Assembly (NCBI GenBank): GCA_050014395.1
Contig: JBEKDK010000012.1
Coordinates: 1-52,244, forward strand
Origin: DASPOJ01 sp050014395
Lineage (GTDB): Bacteria > Acidobacteriota > Terriglobia > Acidiferrales > UBA7541
Direction of reading: 5' to 3'
Length of the DNA stretch: 52,244 bases
The position numbers and the translations under genes were made by a program. Numbering within the stretch: position 1 is the stretch's first letter; every line of letters begins with the position of its first letter. Shown piece after piece: positions 8,327 through 17,074 of the stretch. The notes beneath the pieces are model-generated. The model searched no databases, was not told the DNA's origin, and was given only the letters and a program-made list of their open reading frames with translations.

Positions 8327-9856
8327 TCAGGCCTCGATAATCACTCTCGGTCCGCGCTTGGCGTCACCGAGCACGCCGCCCCGAGCTTGTTTCAAGGGCT
8401 CGAAGAGCGAAATCACGGCAATCGCCGGCACGTGCAGAAATGCTTCTACGTCCCGCTCCGAATGCAGCGTGCTGTCGGCAACCAAGAACACCACGATCAG
8501 ACCCAACCCGAGCGCCAAACCGCCGCCAAATCCTCCAACAGAAAACAACAGCGGATTGGGGAACGACGCCGCGCTCGGCAAATTCGGAGGATCGAGCACG
8601 CGGAATTGCTCGCCTTCCTGCTGGTGCTCGAGGTCTGTGGCCATCGCCGATTCGTCGTGCCTCTTCAGCAGATCGTTGTAGAAATCCAGCGCCGTCTGAT
8701 AATTGCGCGTGATCTCCTTGTATTGCTCCTCCACATCAGGGCTGGCCTTCACCCGCCCTTGTAGCGCGCCGATCTGCGCCTGCAGTGTCTGTTCTTGCTT
8801 TATAACTTGGTCCACTGCCAGGGTGGCTTCATGCACCTGAACGCGCAACTGCTGAATTTGTTGCGGTTCTGTCGCGCTGGGTTTGGTGGTGGTGGCAGCG
8901 GTTGCATCCGCGGCACCAGGCTGCTGCGCGGCCGCGATCTTCTTGTTGATTGCGTCCAATTCTTCCTTGGCCTTGATCACGTCCGGATATTGGTCGGTGT
9001 ATTGCGCGCGGAGGGAACTCAGTTTCGATTCGGCTGCCTGCTTCTCTTGTTGCAGCGTGCCGGGATCCTGCGCCACTCCCGTCGCTGCCGACTGCTTCCA
9101 CGCAGCCAACTGCTGGGCTAGCATCGATTCGTCGAAGGCCTTCTCCTGCTGTAGGCGGCCCAGATTCTGTGTCACAGCCTCGAGTTGCGTGTTCAGACCC
9201 ATTAGCACGTTCAGGTTCGATTGCTCTTCATCCGGCAATGCTCCCAGATTGCGACGCTCGAAATCCGCCAGCTTGGCGTCTTGCTCGTCCAACTTGCTCT
9301 TAGCTTGTTCGAGTTGCTGCTCAAGGAATTCCGTGGTGTTCTCGGCGTGCTCTTCATGGAGCCTGACGTTCTGCTCCAGGAACATCGACGTGACTTCCTG
9401 GCAGATCTGCTGTGCGCGGCCGGGATCTGTGAAAGTTACGGTGACATTGAATCCGGGGAGCGAACGTTGATCAACGCCGGCCATTGGCGCCAATGGCTCC
9501 ACGTCGATTGTTTTCGTCAAGCGGTCCACAAGTGCATCCACGGGAACGCGGCCACTGTCGGTCGGGTAGAGATTCAGTTTCTGGATCACTTCCGCCAGCC
9601 GCGTGCGGCTCATGATCTGCTGCTGCATGGAAGCGAGGCGCTGATTCCAATCGTCGCTGATGGCCGCCGGAATGTACGTCGCGGAAACCGACGGTTGATC
9701 CACCAAAACGATCGTCTTGGATTGGTAGCGCTTGGGAAGCAAGAATGCCAGGGCGATCCCGATCACCAAACCAAGTGAAGCCGTGTAGACGCAAATGGGC
9801 CAGTGCCGGCGCACCATCGCCAAGAAATCTTGTGGTGAAAACTGTCTCGCTTCCAT
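8327..9856 (-). CDS. Wzz/GumC-type polysaccharide chain-length determinant
   Basis: The 509-residue protein has the expected layout: a membrane helix at about residues 17-38, a long periplasmic part rich in coiled coil (about 150-410, Gln/Glu/Ala-rich), and a second membrane helix near residues 440-465. A short cytoplasmic tail follows that could contact the kinase encoded downstream. A proline-rich motif before the second helix (LDPPNLPSAASFPNP) is characteristic of polysaccharide co-polymerases. It is the first structural gene after the regulator at 9933-10946. The start has an AGGAG sequence about 10 bases upstream. The protein length fits the GumC/exosortase-type branch rather than short Wzz proteins. 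Confidence 0.92.
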   Translation of the reverse strand: MEARQFSPQDFLAMVRRHWPICVYTASLGLVIGIALAFLLPKRYQSKTIVLVDQPSVSATYIPAAISDDWNQRLASMQQQIMSRTRLAEVIQKLNLYPTDSGRVPVDALVDRLTKTIDVEPLAPMAGVDQRSLPGFNVTVTFTDPGRAQQICQEVTSMFLEQNVRLHEEHAENTTEFLEQQLEQAKSKLDEQDAKLADFERRNLGALPDEEQSNLNVLMGLNTQLEAVTQNLGRLQQEKAFDESMLAQQLAAWKQSAATGVAQDPGTLQQEKQAAESKLSSLRAQYTDQYPDVIKAKEELDAINKKIAAAQQPGAADATAATTTKPSATEPQQIQQLRVQVHEATLAVDQVIKQEQTLQAQIGALQGRVKASPDVEEQYKEITRNYQTALDFYNDLLKRHDESAMATDLEHQQEGEQFRVLDPPNLPSAASFPNPLLFSVGGFGGGLALGLGLIVVFLVADSTLHSERDVEAFLHVPAIAVISLFEPLKQARGGVLGDAKRGPRVIIEA

Positions 9857-9932
9857 GAGTCCTACGCTCCTATGCCGGCTCGCATTTGAGCCGCTCGCAA
9901 AAATCTGTTTTCCCGCCGAGTTTCGACGACGC

Positions 9933-10946
9933 TCAATCCGCCACCTTGCCCAACTCCTCGAACAGCTTGATCTTGCAAAGCAGCGATTTGTAACTGATAT
10001 GTAGATGCTGCGCCGCGAGCTTGCGGTTCCATCGCGTGCGCTCCAGCGTCTTCAAAATCAGTGTGCGTTCCGCCTCTCGCGATGCAGCCCGCGACGCAGC
10101 CTTAAGCGATGTTCCGTCCAGTTCCAAGGCGCGCGCCGCCGAAACCTGCAACACTCCGGCGTGCGCCAGATCCGCCAGCGCGAATTCGTCGTCGCCGAGA
10201 ACGACCATCCTCTTCACCATATTTTCCAGTTCGCGCACGTTCCCCGGCCACGCGTGATCGGCCAATCGCTTCATCGTCCGCGCCGAAAGCGACGGCCGCG
10301 GCCGGTGAAGCAAACTCGACTGCTTATCGAGAAAATGATTCACAAGGCCCGGAATATCCAACTTTCGTTCCCGCAGCGGCGGCAAGCGCAAGCACACCGC
10401 ATTCAATCGATAGAAGAGCTCCTTGCGAAACCGTCCTTCCTGCACTTCGGCCTCGAGATCTACCGCTGTCGCCGAAATCAGCCGCGCTGAAAGAACACCA
10501 GGGCCAGGCGTTTCTTCGTCATCAGGCAAGGACGAGAGAAGCATTTTCTGGCACGGTGGGTCGAGCTCGCTGACTTCGTCAAAGAAAAGCGTGCGCGAAC
10601 CCGCGGGCGATATTTCGGTGTCGTCGACGGCTTCGGCCAGCACATCTGCAAAGCGCGCTTCATTCAAACTCGCGCATTGAATCTTCTGAAAATTCTCCGC
10701 CGGGTAGCCCGAAAGCCGGTGGACGTGCCGCGCGTGGGCTTCCTTACCCACGCCGCTCTCGCCGATCAGCAAGACCGAGATGTTCGTCGCGGCGATATCG
10801 GAGGCCACGCGTTCGAGCGATTGCATTACCGGATCCACGCTGGCTACAAAGCCGTCAGGCTTGATCGCGGGAGCCGGCTCGCTTAGAACGTCGGCGGTTG
10901 GGTCATGAACGGACATGGCAGTCTTATCGCGTCTCCAGGGACACAA
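9933..10946 (-). CDS. AAA+ sigma-54-type activator lacking the GAFTGA loop
   Basis: This 337-residue regulator has a central AAA+ domain of the sigma-54 activator family. Walker A is GESGVGKE (62-69), Walker B FFDEVSEL (D123, E124), then GRFRKELFYRLN and WPGNVRELEN. A Fis-type helix-turn-helix lies at the C-terminus (ERTRWNRKLAAQHL). The segment between C91 and D123 is short: the GAFTGA loop that contacts sigma-54 is absent. There is no receiver or sensor domain, only about 35 N-terminal residues. I took a TTG start at 10946 because GAAGGG lies 5 nt upstream; an ATG at 10916 is the alternative. It heads the polysaccharide gene cluster, which it probably controls (inference). Confidence 0.88.
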   Translation of the reverse strand: MCPWRRDKTAMSVHDPTADVLSEPAPAIKPDGFVASVDPVMQSLERVASDIAATNISVLLIGESGVGKEAHARHVHRLSGYPAENFQKIQCASLNEARFADVLAEAVDDTEISPAGSRTLFFDEVSELDPPCQKMLLSSLPDDEETPGPGVLSARLISATAVDLEAEVQEGRFRKELFYRLNAVCLRLPPLRERKLDIPGLVNHFLDKQSSLLHRPRPSLSARTMKRLADHAWPGNVRELENMVKRMVVLGDDEFALADLAHAGVLQVSAARALELDGTSLKAASRAASREAERTLILKTLERTRWNRKLAAQHLHISYKSLLCKIKLFEELGKVAD

Positions 10947-11285
10947 GTTCTCCCTTCTGTAGGTACTATCTGCACGAATCCTTCCATTGATAAACCTACT
11001 AAAATCTTGGTTCCATCCCAGCTATCTAACACCAAATGAGTACCTTATTGCAGAAAATTAGGCCCGGAAGAAGGACCGTCGTGCCCGACCAATTTGCGGA
11101 AACTTCCATAAAGTGGCATAGTGTTTCCCACAGGGCGCCAATTCGTGAGGTTAGGGCAACGAAGCCATACCTCAGTATAAGTCATTGATAGATAGCATCA
11201 TAGCCTAAACCGCTGCACGCAAGTGGTTCGTTGATCCCTCTAACGAGCGCCCAACCCCTAGGACGGCTGGTATCGAACCACTGGT
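10947..11285. other. Divergent intergenic region
   Basis: This 339-base region separates the divergent regulator (minus) and a membrane protein (plus). It is more AT-rich than its surroundings, as expected for a control region. No clean sigma-70 or sigma-54 promoter could be fixed by eye. A sigma-54-like string at 11114-11129 has the -24 part but not the -12 GC. Confidence 0.4.
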
Positions 11286-11729
11286 ATGCTAAGCGACCCC
11301 CATTCAGAGCGGCCCAGAGCCTTTCGCAATCCGCTGCTCTACTCCATGGTGATGCTCGTTATCGTCGCCCTCGTGGTTGGGTGGATCTTCTTTTCGCGCT
11401 GGCGCGAAAACCGCGCGTTCGACGAAAGGGCCGCGGAGCAAGTCCGCGAACAGGACGCACGCACCGTGCAATTGATGGGCGGAGACACGCTCCAAATACA
11501 ATATTTCTACGGCAGTCCCGCCACAATCAGTCGCGGAGAAATGGCCCAGCTCTGTTACGGCGTCGCGAATGCCAAGCAGGTGAGCCTCGATCCCCCAGTG
11601 AAGGAGGTCTGGCCGTCCTACGGCCAATGCGTCGACGTCTCGCCGAAAAAAGACACGACCTACACTTTGAGCGTTCAAGACGCGGCGGGCAACACAAAGA
11701 CGGCAAAAGCCACTATAAGGGTGCGATAA
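11286..11729 (+). CDS. Single-TM protein with Ig-like extracytoplasmic domain
   Basis: The 147-residue protein has one membrane helix (about residues 19-38) after a short polar N-terminus. A charged, probably helical stalk (about 40-65) is followed by a small beta domain ending in TYTLSVQDAAGNTKTAKATIRV, the usual end of an immunoglobulin-like fold. Proteins of this build sit in the inner membrane with the domain outside. No function can be assigned. Ribosome binding is weak at both this start and an in-frame ATG at 11346, so the start is uncertain. It lies upstream of greA but has its own setting. Confidence 0.65.
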   Translation: MLSDPHSERPRAFRNPLLYSMVMLVIVALVVGWIFFSRWRENRAFDERAAEQVREQDARTVQLMGGDTLQIQYFYGSPATISRGEMAQLCYGVANAKQVSLDPPVKEVWPSYGQCVDVSPKKDTTYTLSVQDAAGNTKTAKATIRVR

Positions 11730-11802
11730 ACGCTGAGCGGGCGCCGGGCGCTGAACGTCAACTGGCGGAAATGTGCGCTTGCGGTGAAGCAACGGCAGGC
11801 GC

Positions 11803-11832
11803 TTGTCCGGCGGAGCGGCGTGCCACTATAAT
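11803..11832 (+). promoter_or_regulatory. Promoter of greA
   Basis: TTGTCC at 11803-11808, an 18-bp spacer and a perfect TATAAT at 11827-11832. The predicted transcript starts near 11839 and has a leader of about 130 bases before the greA start. Confidence 0.65.
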
Positions 11833-11970
11833 TACAGTTTGTGCCGTGATCGCGTTTTGTGCTGCAAGGCATCGGCGGGCGCTTCTGGCCCGTCTCTTTT
11901 TTAAGTGCGCAACGGTAACAAACGAAATTTAAGAAAGAGCTATAGCCACTCCGGACGGAAAGAAACGAAG

Positions 11971-12447
11971 ATGGCGGACGCACTCACCAACGTCAAGAAG
12001 AAGTTGGCGGACGAAATCGCGCAGCTCGAACACGAGCTGGCTTTCGATCTGCCAAAGGAGATCATGACGGCGCGTGCGCACGGCGATCTTTCCGAGAACG
12101 CGGAATATAAGTACGCGAAGGAACGCCAGGGATACGTCTCCGCGCGGCTGGGGCAACTGAAGAAACGACTGGGCGATTTGGGAATGCTCAATCTCAACAA
12201 TATTCCCAAGGATCGCGCGGGTTACGGATCGACGGTGTGGGTGCGCGAGGCGAAGAAACCGGAAGTGGAATACAGGCTTGTCACCACCGAAGAAGCCGAT
12301 GCGACGAAGGGTTTGATTTCGACAACCTCACCGATCGGCAAGGCTCTGCTCGGTAAGCGAGTCGGCGACGACGTGAGCGTGCAGACGCCCGCCGGTCCGC
12401 GCGAGTTCGAGGTTCTGCGCATCAAGACCATCCACGATGAAGCTTGA
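11971..12447 (+). CDS. greA: Transcription elongation factor GreA
   Basis: The protein has 158 residues, the normal GreA length. The N-terminal coiled coil (about 1-75) carries the conserved ARAHGDLSENAEYKYAKE segment; its acidic tip reaches into the RNA polymerase secondary channel and stimulates cleavage of backtracked RNA. The C-terminal FKBP-like domain ends with SPIGKALLGKRVGDDVSVQTP, another hallmark. I chose the ATG at 11971 because it aligns with family N-termini; it follows an A-rich stretch (GGAAAGAAACGAAG). A promoter with TATAAT is placed at 11803-11832. Confidence 0.96.
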   Translation: MADALTNVKKKLADEIAQLEHELAFDLPKEIMTARAHGDLSENAEYKYAKERQGYVSARLGQLKKRLGDLGMLNLNNIPKDRAGYGSTVWVREAKKPEVEYRLVTTEEADATKGLISTTSPIGKALLGKRVGDDVSVQTPAGPREFEVLRIKTIHDEA

Positions 12448-12628
12448 TCCGCGCTAACGCGCTCTGGCCGCACTTCGAGTTTTCCACCGCTCTCTTCGCC
12501 CCGCATCGTTGCCCCGCTTGCACGGCCGTGCTAGCATCCGCGCTTACAAGCACCGAACCGCGGCGTGAGCGGATCTTCCTTAGCCTTCTCACCTTAGGAC
12601 TGCTCTCCGAGCCGGGACAGGGGAATAC

Positions 12629-14761
12629 ATGAAAGCCTACGAAACACCTTTCATTCGCAACGTTGGCATTGTTGGCCACGGCGATACGGGCAAAACGCAG
12701 CTCGTATCGGCGTTGCTGTTCACAGCGGGGATGACCAATCGGCTCGGCAAGGTGACGGAAGGAACGACCGTGACCGACTGGGACGAAGAAGAAATCGCGC
12801 GGAAGATTTCCATTCAGACGAGCTTGGCATACGCAGAATGGGCCGCGAGCGGACAGACCGAAAAAACCAAAATCAATTTCCTCGATACTCCCGGCTACAG
12901 CACGTTCGTCAATGAAGCGCGCGCCTCGCTGGTGGCGGCCGACGCCGCGTTGATCGTGGTGGACGCGGTGGCTGGGGTGCAAGTGGTGACGGAAAAGGTG
13001 TGGGACTACGCCACCGAATATGATCTGCCACGCGCGTTCGTGATCAATTGGATGGATCGCGAGCTGGCGAGCTTCGATCGAGCGCTAGCCTCGATCACGC
13101 AGGTGTTTGGGCGCGGAGTGGTCGCCGTGCATTTGCCGATCGGCGAGGAAAAGAATTTTCGCGGCGTGATCGATTTGATCTCGATGAAGGCGCACGTGTA
13201 CCAGCCAGACGGCGACGGCAAAGCGAAGATCGAGGAAATACCGGCGGAAATGGCCGAGGCCGCAAAGGCCGCGCACGAAGCGCTGGTTGAAATGGTGGCC
13301 GAAGGCGACGACGCGCTGATGGAAGAATTCTTCGAGAAAGGAACGCTGCCGATCGAAGATCTTTTGAAGGGATTGCGTCTCGCTTTCCTGGCGAAGCGCA
13401 TCCATCCTGTGGCGTTGACATCCGCGCTGCACAACATCGGCAGTCAATCGCTGCTGGATTTGATCGTGGACATTTTTCCCGATCCTTCGGCGCGCGGCAA
13501 CGCGTCGGGCAAAACCGAGACGGCCGGGAAGGGTGAGCCAATCGAGCGGCGCATCGCGGATGCCGAACCGGTATCGCTATTTTTCTTCAAGACGCTGGCC
13601 GATCCTTTCGCCGGGCGCATCAACTACTTCAAAGTGAATTCCGGCACGCTGAAAAATGATGCGACGCTGCAAAACTTCACGCGCGGCACAAGCGAACGAC
13701 TGCAACACGTTCAAGTGATGCAGGGCAAGACGGCTACGGCCGTGGCGGAATTGCACGCCGGCGACATCGGCGCCATCGCCAAGCTGAAAGATTCCGTGAC
13801 CGGCGACACGCTGGGCGATAAAGCCGCGCCGATCTTTTATCCGCCGCCGCACATCCCCGAGCCTTCGATCACCTTCGCGATCGAAGCCAAAACACGCGCC
13901 GACGAAGATCGCATCGGCGTGGCGATCCATCGCATTCTCGAGGAGGATTTGGCGCTGCGCTTTTCGCGCGATCCGCAGACCAAGGAATTCTTGCTGGCGG
14001 GTTCCGGGCAACAGCATGTTGAGGTGGTGGTGGCCAAGCTGCGCAAACGCTATCACGTCGAGCTGACGTTGAAGCCGCCGAAGGTGCCGTACCGCGAAAC
14101 GATTCGCGCCAAGGCCGACGCCGAAGGCAAACACAAAAAGCAAACCGGCGGGCACGGACAGTTCGCCGTCTGCCGCGTGCGACTGGAGCCGCTGCCGCAC
14201 GGCGCGGGATTCGAGTTTGTGGACGACGTTTTCGGCGGCGCGATTCCCAGGAATTTTATTCCCTCGGTGGAAAAAGGAATTCGCGCTTCCGCCGAACGCG
14301 GTTATCTGGCCGGCTGCCCCGTGGTGGATTTCCGCGCCGTGCTGTACGACGGGAAATATCACGACGTGGATTCGTCGGACATGGCGTTCAAGATCGCGGG
14401 TTCGCTGGCGTTCCGCGAAGCGATGAAATCGGCCAAGCCCTCGCTGCTCGAGCCGGTGATGAACGTCGAAGTGTACGCGCCGGACCAATACTCCGGCGAC
14501 ATCATGGGCGATTTGAGTTCGCGCCGCGGGCGAATCAGTGGCAGCGAAGCGCGCAACGCGAACGTGATCGTCAAGGCGCAAGTGCCGCTGGCGGAGATGC
14601 TGTCCTACGCGACGGATTTGACGTCGATGACGCAAGGCCGCGCCACGTACACAATGGAGTTCGCGCATTACGATTACATGCCCGCCGAAAGCGCCGAAAA
14701 AGTGATCGCCGCCGCCAAGGCCGCCCGCGCCGGCGAACCCGTGGAAGAAGAAGAGGGCTGA
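12629..14761 (+). CDS. EF-G-like translational GTPase with altered G4 motif
   Basis: This 710-residue protein has all EF-G domains: a GTPase domain with G1 GHGDTGKT (16-23) and G3 DTPG (86-89), domain II (SLFFFKTLADPFAGR), domains III-V, and a C-terminal GRATYTMEFAHYDYMPAESAE. The G4 motif, normally NKxD, reads N140-W141-M142-D143, so the lysine that stacks on guanine is a tryptophan (codons aat tgg atg gat). The effector region reads ARKISIQT rather than the RGITI of canonical EF-G. It belongs to the EF-G-like paralogue group, not the essential fusA of the str operon; no ribosomal protein genes are nearby. It may act on ribosomes under special conditions (inference). Confidence 0.92.
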   Translation: MKAYETPFIRNVGIVGHGDTGKTQLVSALLFTAGMTNRLGKVTEGTTVTDWDEEEIARKISIQTSLAYAEWAASGQTEKTKINFLDTPGYSTFVNEARASLVAADAALIVVDAVAGVQVVTEKVWDYATEYDLPRAFVINWMDRELASFDRALASITQVFGRGVVAVHLPIGEEKNFRGVIDLISMKAHVYQPDGDGKAKIEEIPAEMAEAAKAAHEALVEMVAEGDDALMEEFFEKGTLPIEDLLKGLRLAFLAKRIHPVALTSALHNIGSQSLLDLIVDIFPDPSARGNASGKTETAGKGEPIERRIADAEPVSLFFFKTLADPFAGRINYFKVNSGTLKNDATLQNFTRGTSERLQHVQVMQGKTATAVAELHAGDIGAIAKLKDSVTGDTLGDKAAPIFYPPPHIPEPSITFAIEAKTRADEDRIGVAIHRILEEDLALRFSRDPQTKEFLLAGSGQQHVEVVVAKLRKRYHVELTLKPPKVPYRETIRAKADAEGKHKKQTGGHGQFAVCRVRLEPLPHGAGFEFVDDVFGGAIPRNFIPSVEKGIRASAERGYLAGCPVVDFRAVLYDGKYHDVDSSDMAFKIAGSLAFREAMKSAKPSLLEPVMNVEVYAPDQYSGDIMGDLSSRRGRISGSEARNANVIVKAQVPLAEMLSYATDLTSMTQGRATYTMEFAHYDYMPAESAEKVIAAAKAARAGEPVEEEEG

Positions 14762-14809
14762 AGCGGAAGCACACCAGCTCGTGAATGGTCGTGCGCTCAA
14801 GGAGTCCCG

Positions 14810-15502
14810 ATGTTCACTCGCGCGGTTCTGCTCTCATCGTGTTTATTGGTTGCGAGCACTGCCTGCGCCCAAACTCCGGTGGAAATTCAACCCGTCAAAC
14901 AGTTAGTTCGCACAGGTGCCCTTGCAACTTGTGGATACACGCCAACGACGACGGAAGGGGCATTCTTTGGCAGGCTCGACAAGGACGGGCAAGTGACCGG
15001 CTCCGATTTCGGCAAGTCCTTTCGCATTCAAGGGAAAAAGGGAAAGTACGTGAGTTGGTACGGAATTGTTCGAGGCATCTCACCGGGCACGCCAGACGCG
15101 GGCAAATACACTCTGCTGCTTGAGCAGAAGTTCTTCGACGGAATGACGGATTGCCACATCATGTTGGTATCGGAGCGCGGGTCGGGGGATTTCCAGGCCA
15201 CACTCGAAGGCAGCGCGGATTCCATCCCTGCACTCGCGCTGGTTCGCGTTTACGGCAAGGTCGTAACCGAAGACAGCAACGTGCCGCAGATCGCCGTGGA
15301 ATTCATGCGCGTTTGGCCGTGGTTGAGCTTCACTTTTACCGACCTCGGCCCCGAAGATCACGGAAATCCACGATGGGCGGAATATTGCACTCTCTGCAAG
15401 AGCGGTGGCCGAATTTACAACCCTTACCCGACCGGGGATTACTATCGAGCAGTCCTTGGCGATCCCGAGGATTTCGGAATTCACCTTCAGCAGGTCAAGT
15501 AG
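14810..15502 (+). CDS. Secreted protein of unknown function
   Basis: A 230-residue exported protein. The signal peptide (MFTRAVLLSSCLLVASTACAQ) could be cut by signal peptidase I after ACA, or lipidated at the cysteine of the STAC motif. The mature part contains several cysteines (a CTLC pair near the C-terminus and single ones earlier) and aromatic residues, and it looks beta-rich. I recognise no catalytic motif or family. The start follows GGAGTCCCG at a workable distance. It stands alone between the EF-G-like gene and the amidase, 48 bases after the former. Confidence 0.7.
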   Translation: MFTRAVLLSSCLLVASTACAQTPVEIQPVKQLVRTGALATCGYTPTTTEGAFFGRLDKDGQVTGSDFGKSFRIQGKKGKYVSWYGIVRGISPGTPDAGKYTLLLEQKFFDGMTDCHIMLVSERGSGDFQATLEGSADSIPALALVRVYGKVVTEDSNVPQIAVEFMRVWPWLSFTFTDLGPEDHGNPRWAEYCTLCKSGGRIYNPYPTGDYYRAVLGDPEDFGIHLQQVK

Positions 15503-15638
15503 CAAAAACAAGACACGAATTGCGTTTTCACACGCTGGGCCTACGGCCGCAGCCTCGCGGTGATTCATCCGAGGCAAGCGAGGCTGATGGTAGAATTGCG
15601 GCCCCGCGCGAAAATCGGCGCGGCAGTGCTGAACGTAG

Positions 15639-17051
15639 ATGAAGACGCACGATAAAGCCGACGCGACAAACTTGACGGGATTGAGCCTGGGCGAGGCATC
15701 GGCACTGGTGCGCGCGAAGAAAGTTTCGCCGGTGGAATTGGCCGAGGCGTGCCTGGGGCGCATCGAGCGGCTCGATGCGAAGCTGAATGCGTTCATCACC
15801 GTGACGGCGGAGGGCGCGCTGGAGCGGGCGCGGGCGGCGGAGGCGGCGATTCAGCGCGGCGGATGGATCGGGCCGCTGCATGGAATTCCTGTGGCGCTGA
15901 AAGATTTGATCGATACTGCGGAAGTGCGCACGACGGCGGGCAGCGGATTATATAAGGATCGCGTGCCGAGCGAGGACGCGGAGGTTGTGCGGCGGCTGAA
16001 GACGGCGGGGGCGGTGCTGCTGGGCAAATTGAACATGCACGAATTTGCGTACGGCGGCAGCGGAGTGATCAGCTATTTTGGCGCGGCGCGCAATCCGTGG
16101 GCGAGCGATTACAACACGGGCGGCTCATCGTCGGGTGCGGCGGCGGCCGTGGCGGCGGGGCTGTGCTACGGCGCGGTGGCGACGGATACGGGCGGATCGA
16201 TACGCGAGCCGGCGGCCTTCTGCGGAATCGTGGGCCTGAAGCCGACCTACGGGCGCGTGAGCGCGCGCGGCGTGATTCCGCTTGCGTGGACGCTCGATCA
16301 CGTGGGGCCGATGACGCGCAGCGTGACGGATGCAGCGCTGATGCTGCAGGCGATTGCGGGCTACGACGCGGATGACGCGACGAGCGTGGACGCGCCGGTT
16401 CGCGACTACGCGAAGGCGTTTGGCGATACCGCGGCGCTGCGCGTGGGCATACCGAACTCTTTCTTCTATGACGCGCTGCAACCGGAGATCGACGCGGCCG
16501 TGCGCGCAGCGCTTGCGGTGCTCGGAAAACTCACGGCGAGCGTGCGGCCGATTGACGTGCCGCTCGATCGCGATACGACCACGCTGAAAGCGGAGGCGTA
16601 TGCGTATCATCGCGAATTGATCGCCGAATCGCCCGAGCTTTATCAGCCGGTGACGCTGGAAAGAATTCGCAGCGGCGCGGAGGTCAGCGCAGCGGATTAC
16701 ATCGCCGGGCGGCGGCAGACGGAAGAATTGCGGCGTGCGGTGAGGAAAGCATTCGATGAAGTCGATTTGTTGGTGACGCCGACGACGTGCGTTTTGCCGT
16801 CCAAGATTTCCGAGCTGCTGGCGGACCTGGGCACCTTGCGCGCCAAGGAAAATTTGATGCTGCGAAATACGCGGCCGTTCAATGCAATGGGACTGCCAAC
16901 GATCTCGATTCCCTGCGGCTTCACGAGTTCCGGATTGCCGATCGGGTTGCAGATCAGCGGACCACCGTGGGGCGAAGCGAGTGTCCTGCGGATGGCTTTT
17001 GCATACGAGCAAGCAACGGAGTGGCACAAGCGCGCGCCAAATTTGGGATGA
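15639..17051 (+). CDS. Amidase-signature family hydrolase
   Basis: The 470-residue protein shows the complete Ser-cisSer-Lys catalytic triad of the amidase-signature family: K88 in IPVALKDLID, S163 in the GGSSSG motif and nucleophile S187 in DTGGSIREPAAFCG. The 24-residue distance between the two serines matches the family. Such enzymes hydrolyse amides. GatA, the glutaminase subunit of tRNA amidotransferase, is a relative, but no gatB or gatC is nearby, so a free-standing amidase is more likely; the substrate is unknown. The stop lies 23 bases before a methyltransferase gene with its own strong binding site, so cotranscription is likely. Confidence 0.9.
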   Translation: MKTHDKADATNLTGLSLGEASALVRAKKVSPVELAEACLGRIERLDAKLNAFITVTAEGALERARAAEAAIQRGGWIGPLHGIPVALKDLIDTAEVRTTAGSGLYKDRVPSEDAEVVRRLKTAGAVLLGKLNMHEFAYGGSGVISYFGAARNPWASDYNTGGSSSGAAAAVAAGLCYGAVATDTGGSIREPAAFCGIVGLKPTYGRVSARGVIPLAWTLDHVGPMTRSVTDAALMLQAIAGYDADDATSVDAPVRDYAKAFGDTAALRVGIPNSFFYDALQPEIDAAVRAALAVLGKLTASVRPIDVPLDRDTTTLKAEAYAYHRELIAESPELYQPVTLERIRSGAEVSAADYIAGRRQTEELRRAVRKAFDEVDLLVTPTTCVLPSKISELLADLGTLRAKENLMLRNTRPFNAMGLPTISIPCGFTSSGLPIGLQISGPPWGEASVLRMAFAYEQATEWHKRAPNLG

Positions 17052-17074
17052 AGCAATAATTCGCGGAGGAAAAC

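Noticed and set aside
9221..9778. Plus-strand frame opposite the chain-length gene
   Set aside because: Antisense shadow without a start signal or domain.
11114..11129. Sigma-54-like promoter string TGGCATAGTGTTTCCC
   Set aside because: The -24 part fits but the -12 GC is CC; too weak to call.
13577..14800. 407-codon minus-strand frame opposite the EF-G-like gene
   Set aside because: Low-complexity Arg/His-rich composition. It lies exactly antisense to a well-supported GTPase whose codon bias keeps the frame open.
15639..17051. Naming the amidase gatA
   Set aside because: No gatB or gatC nearby, and the family contains many other amidases with the same triad.
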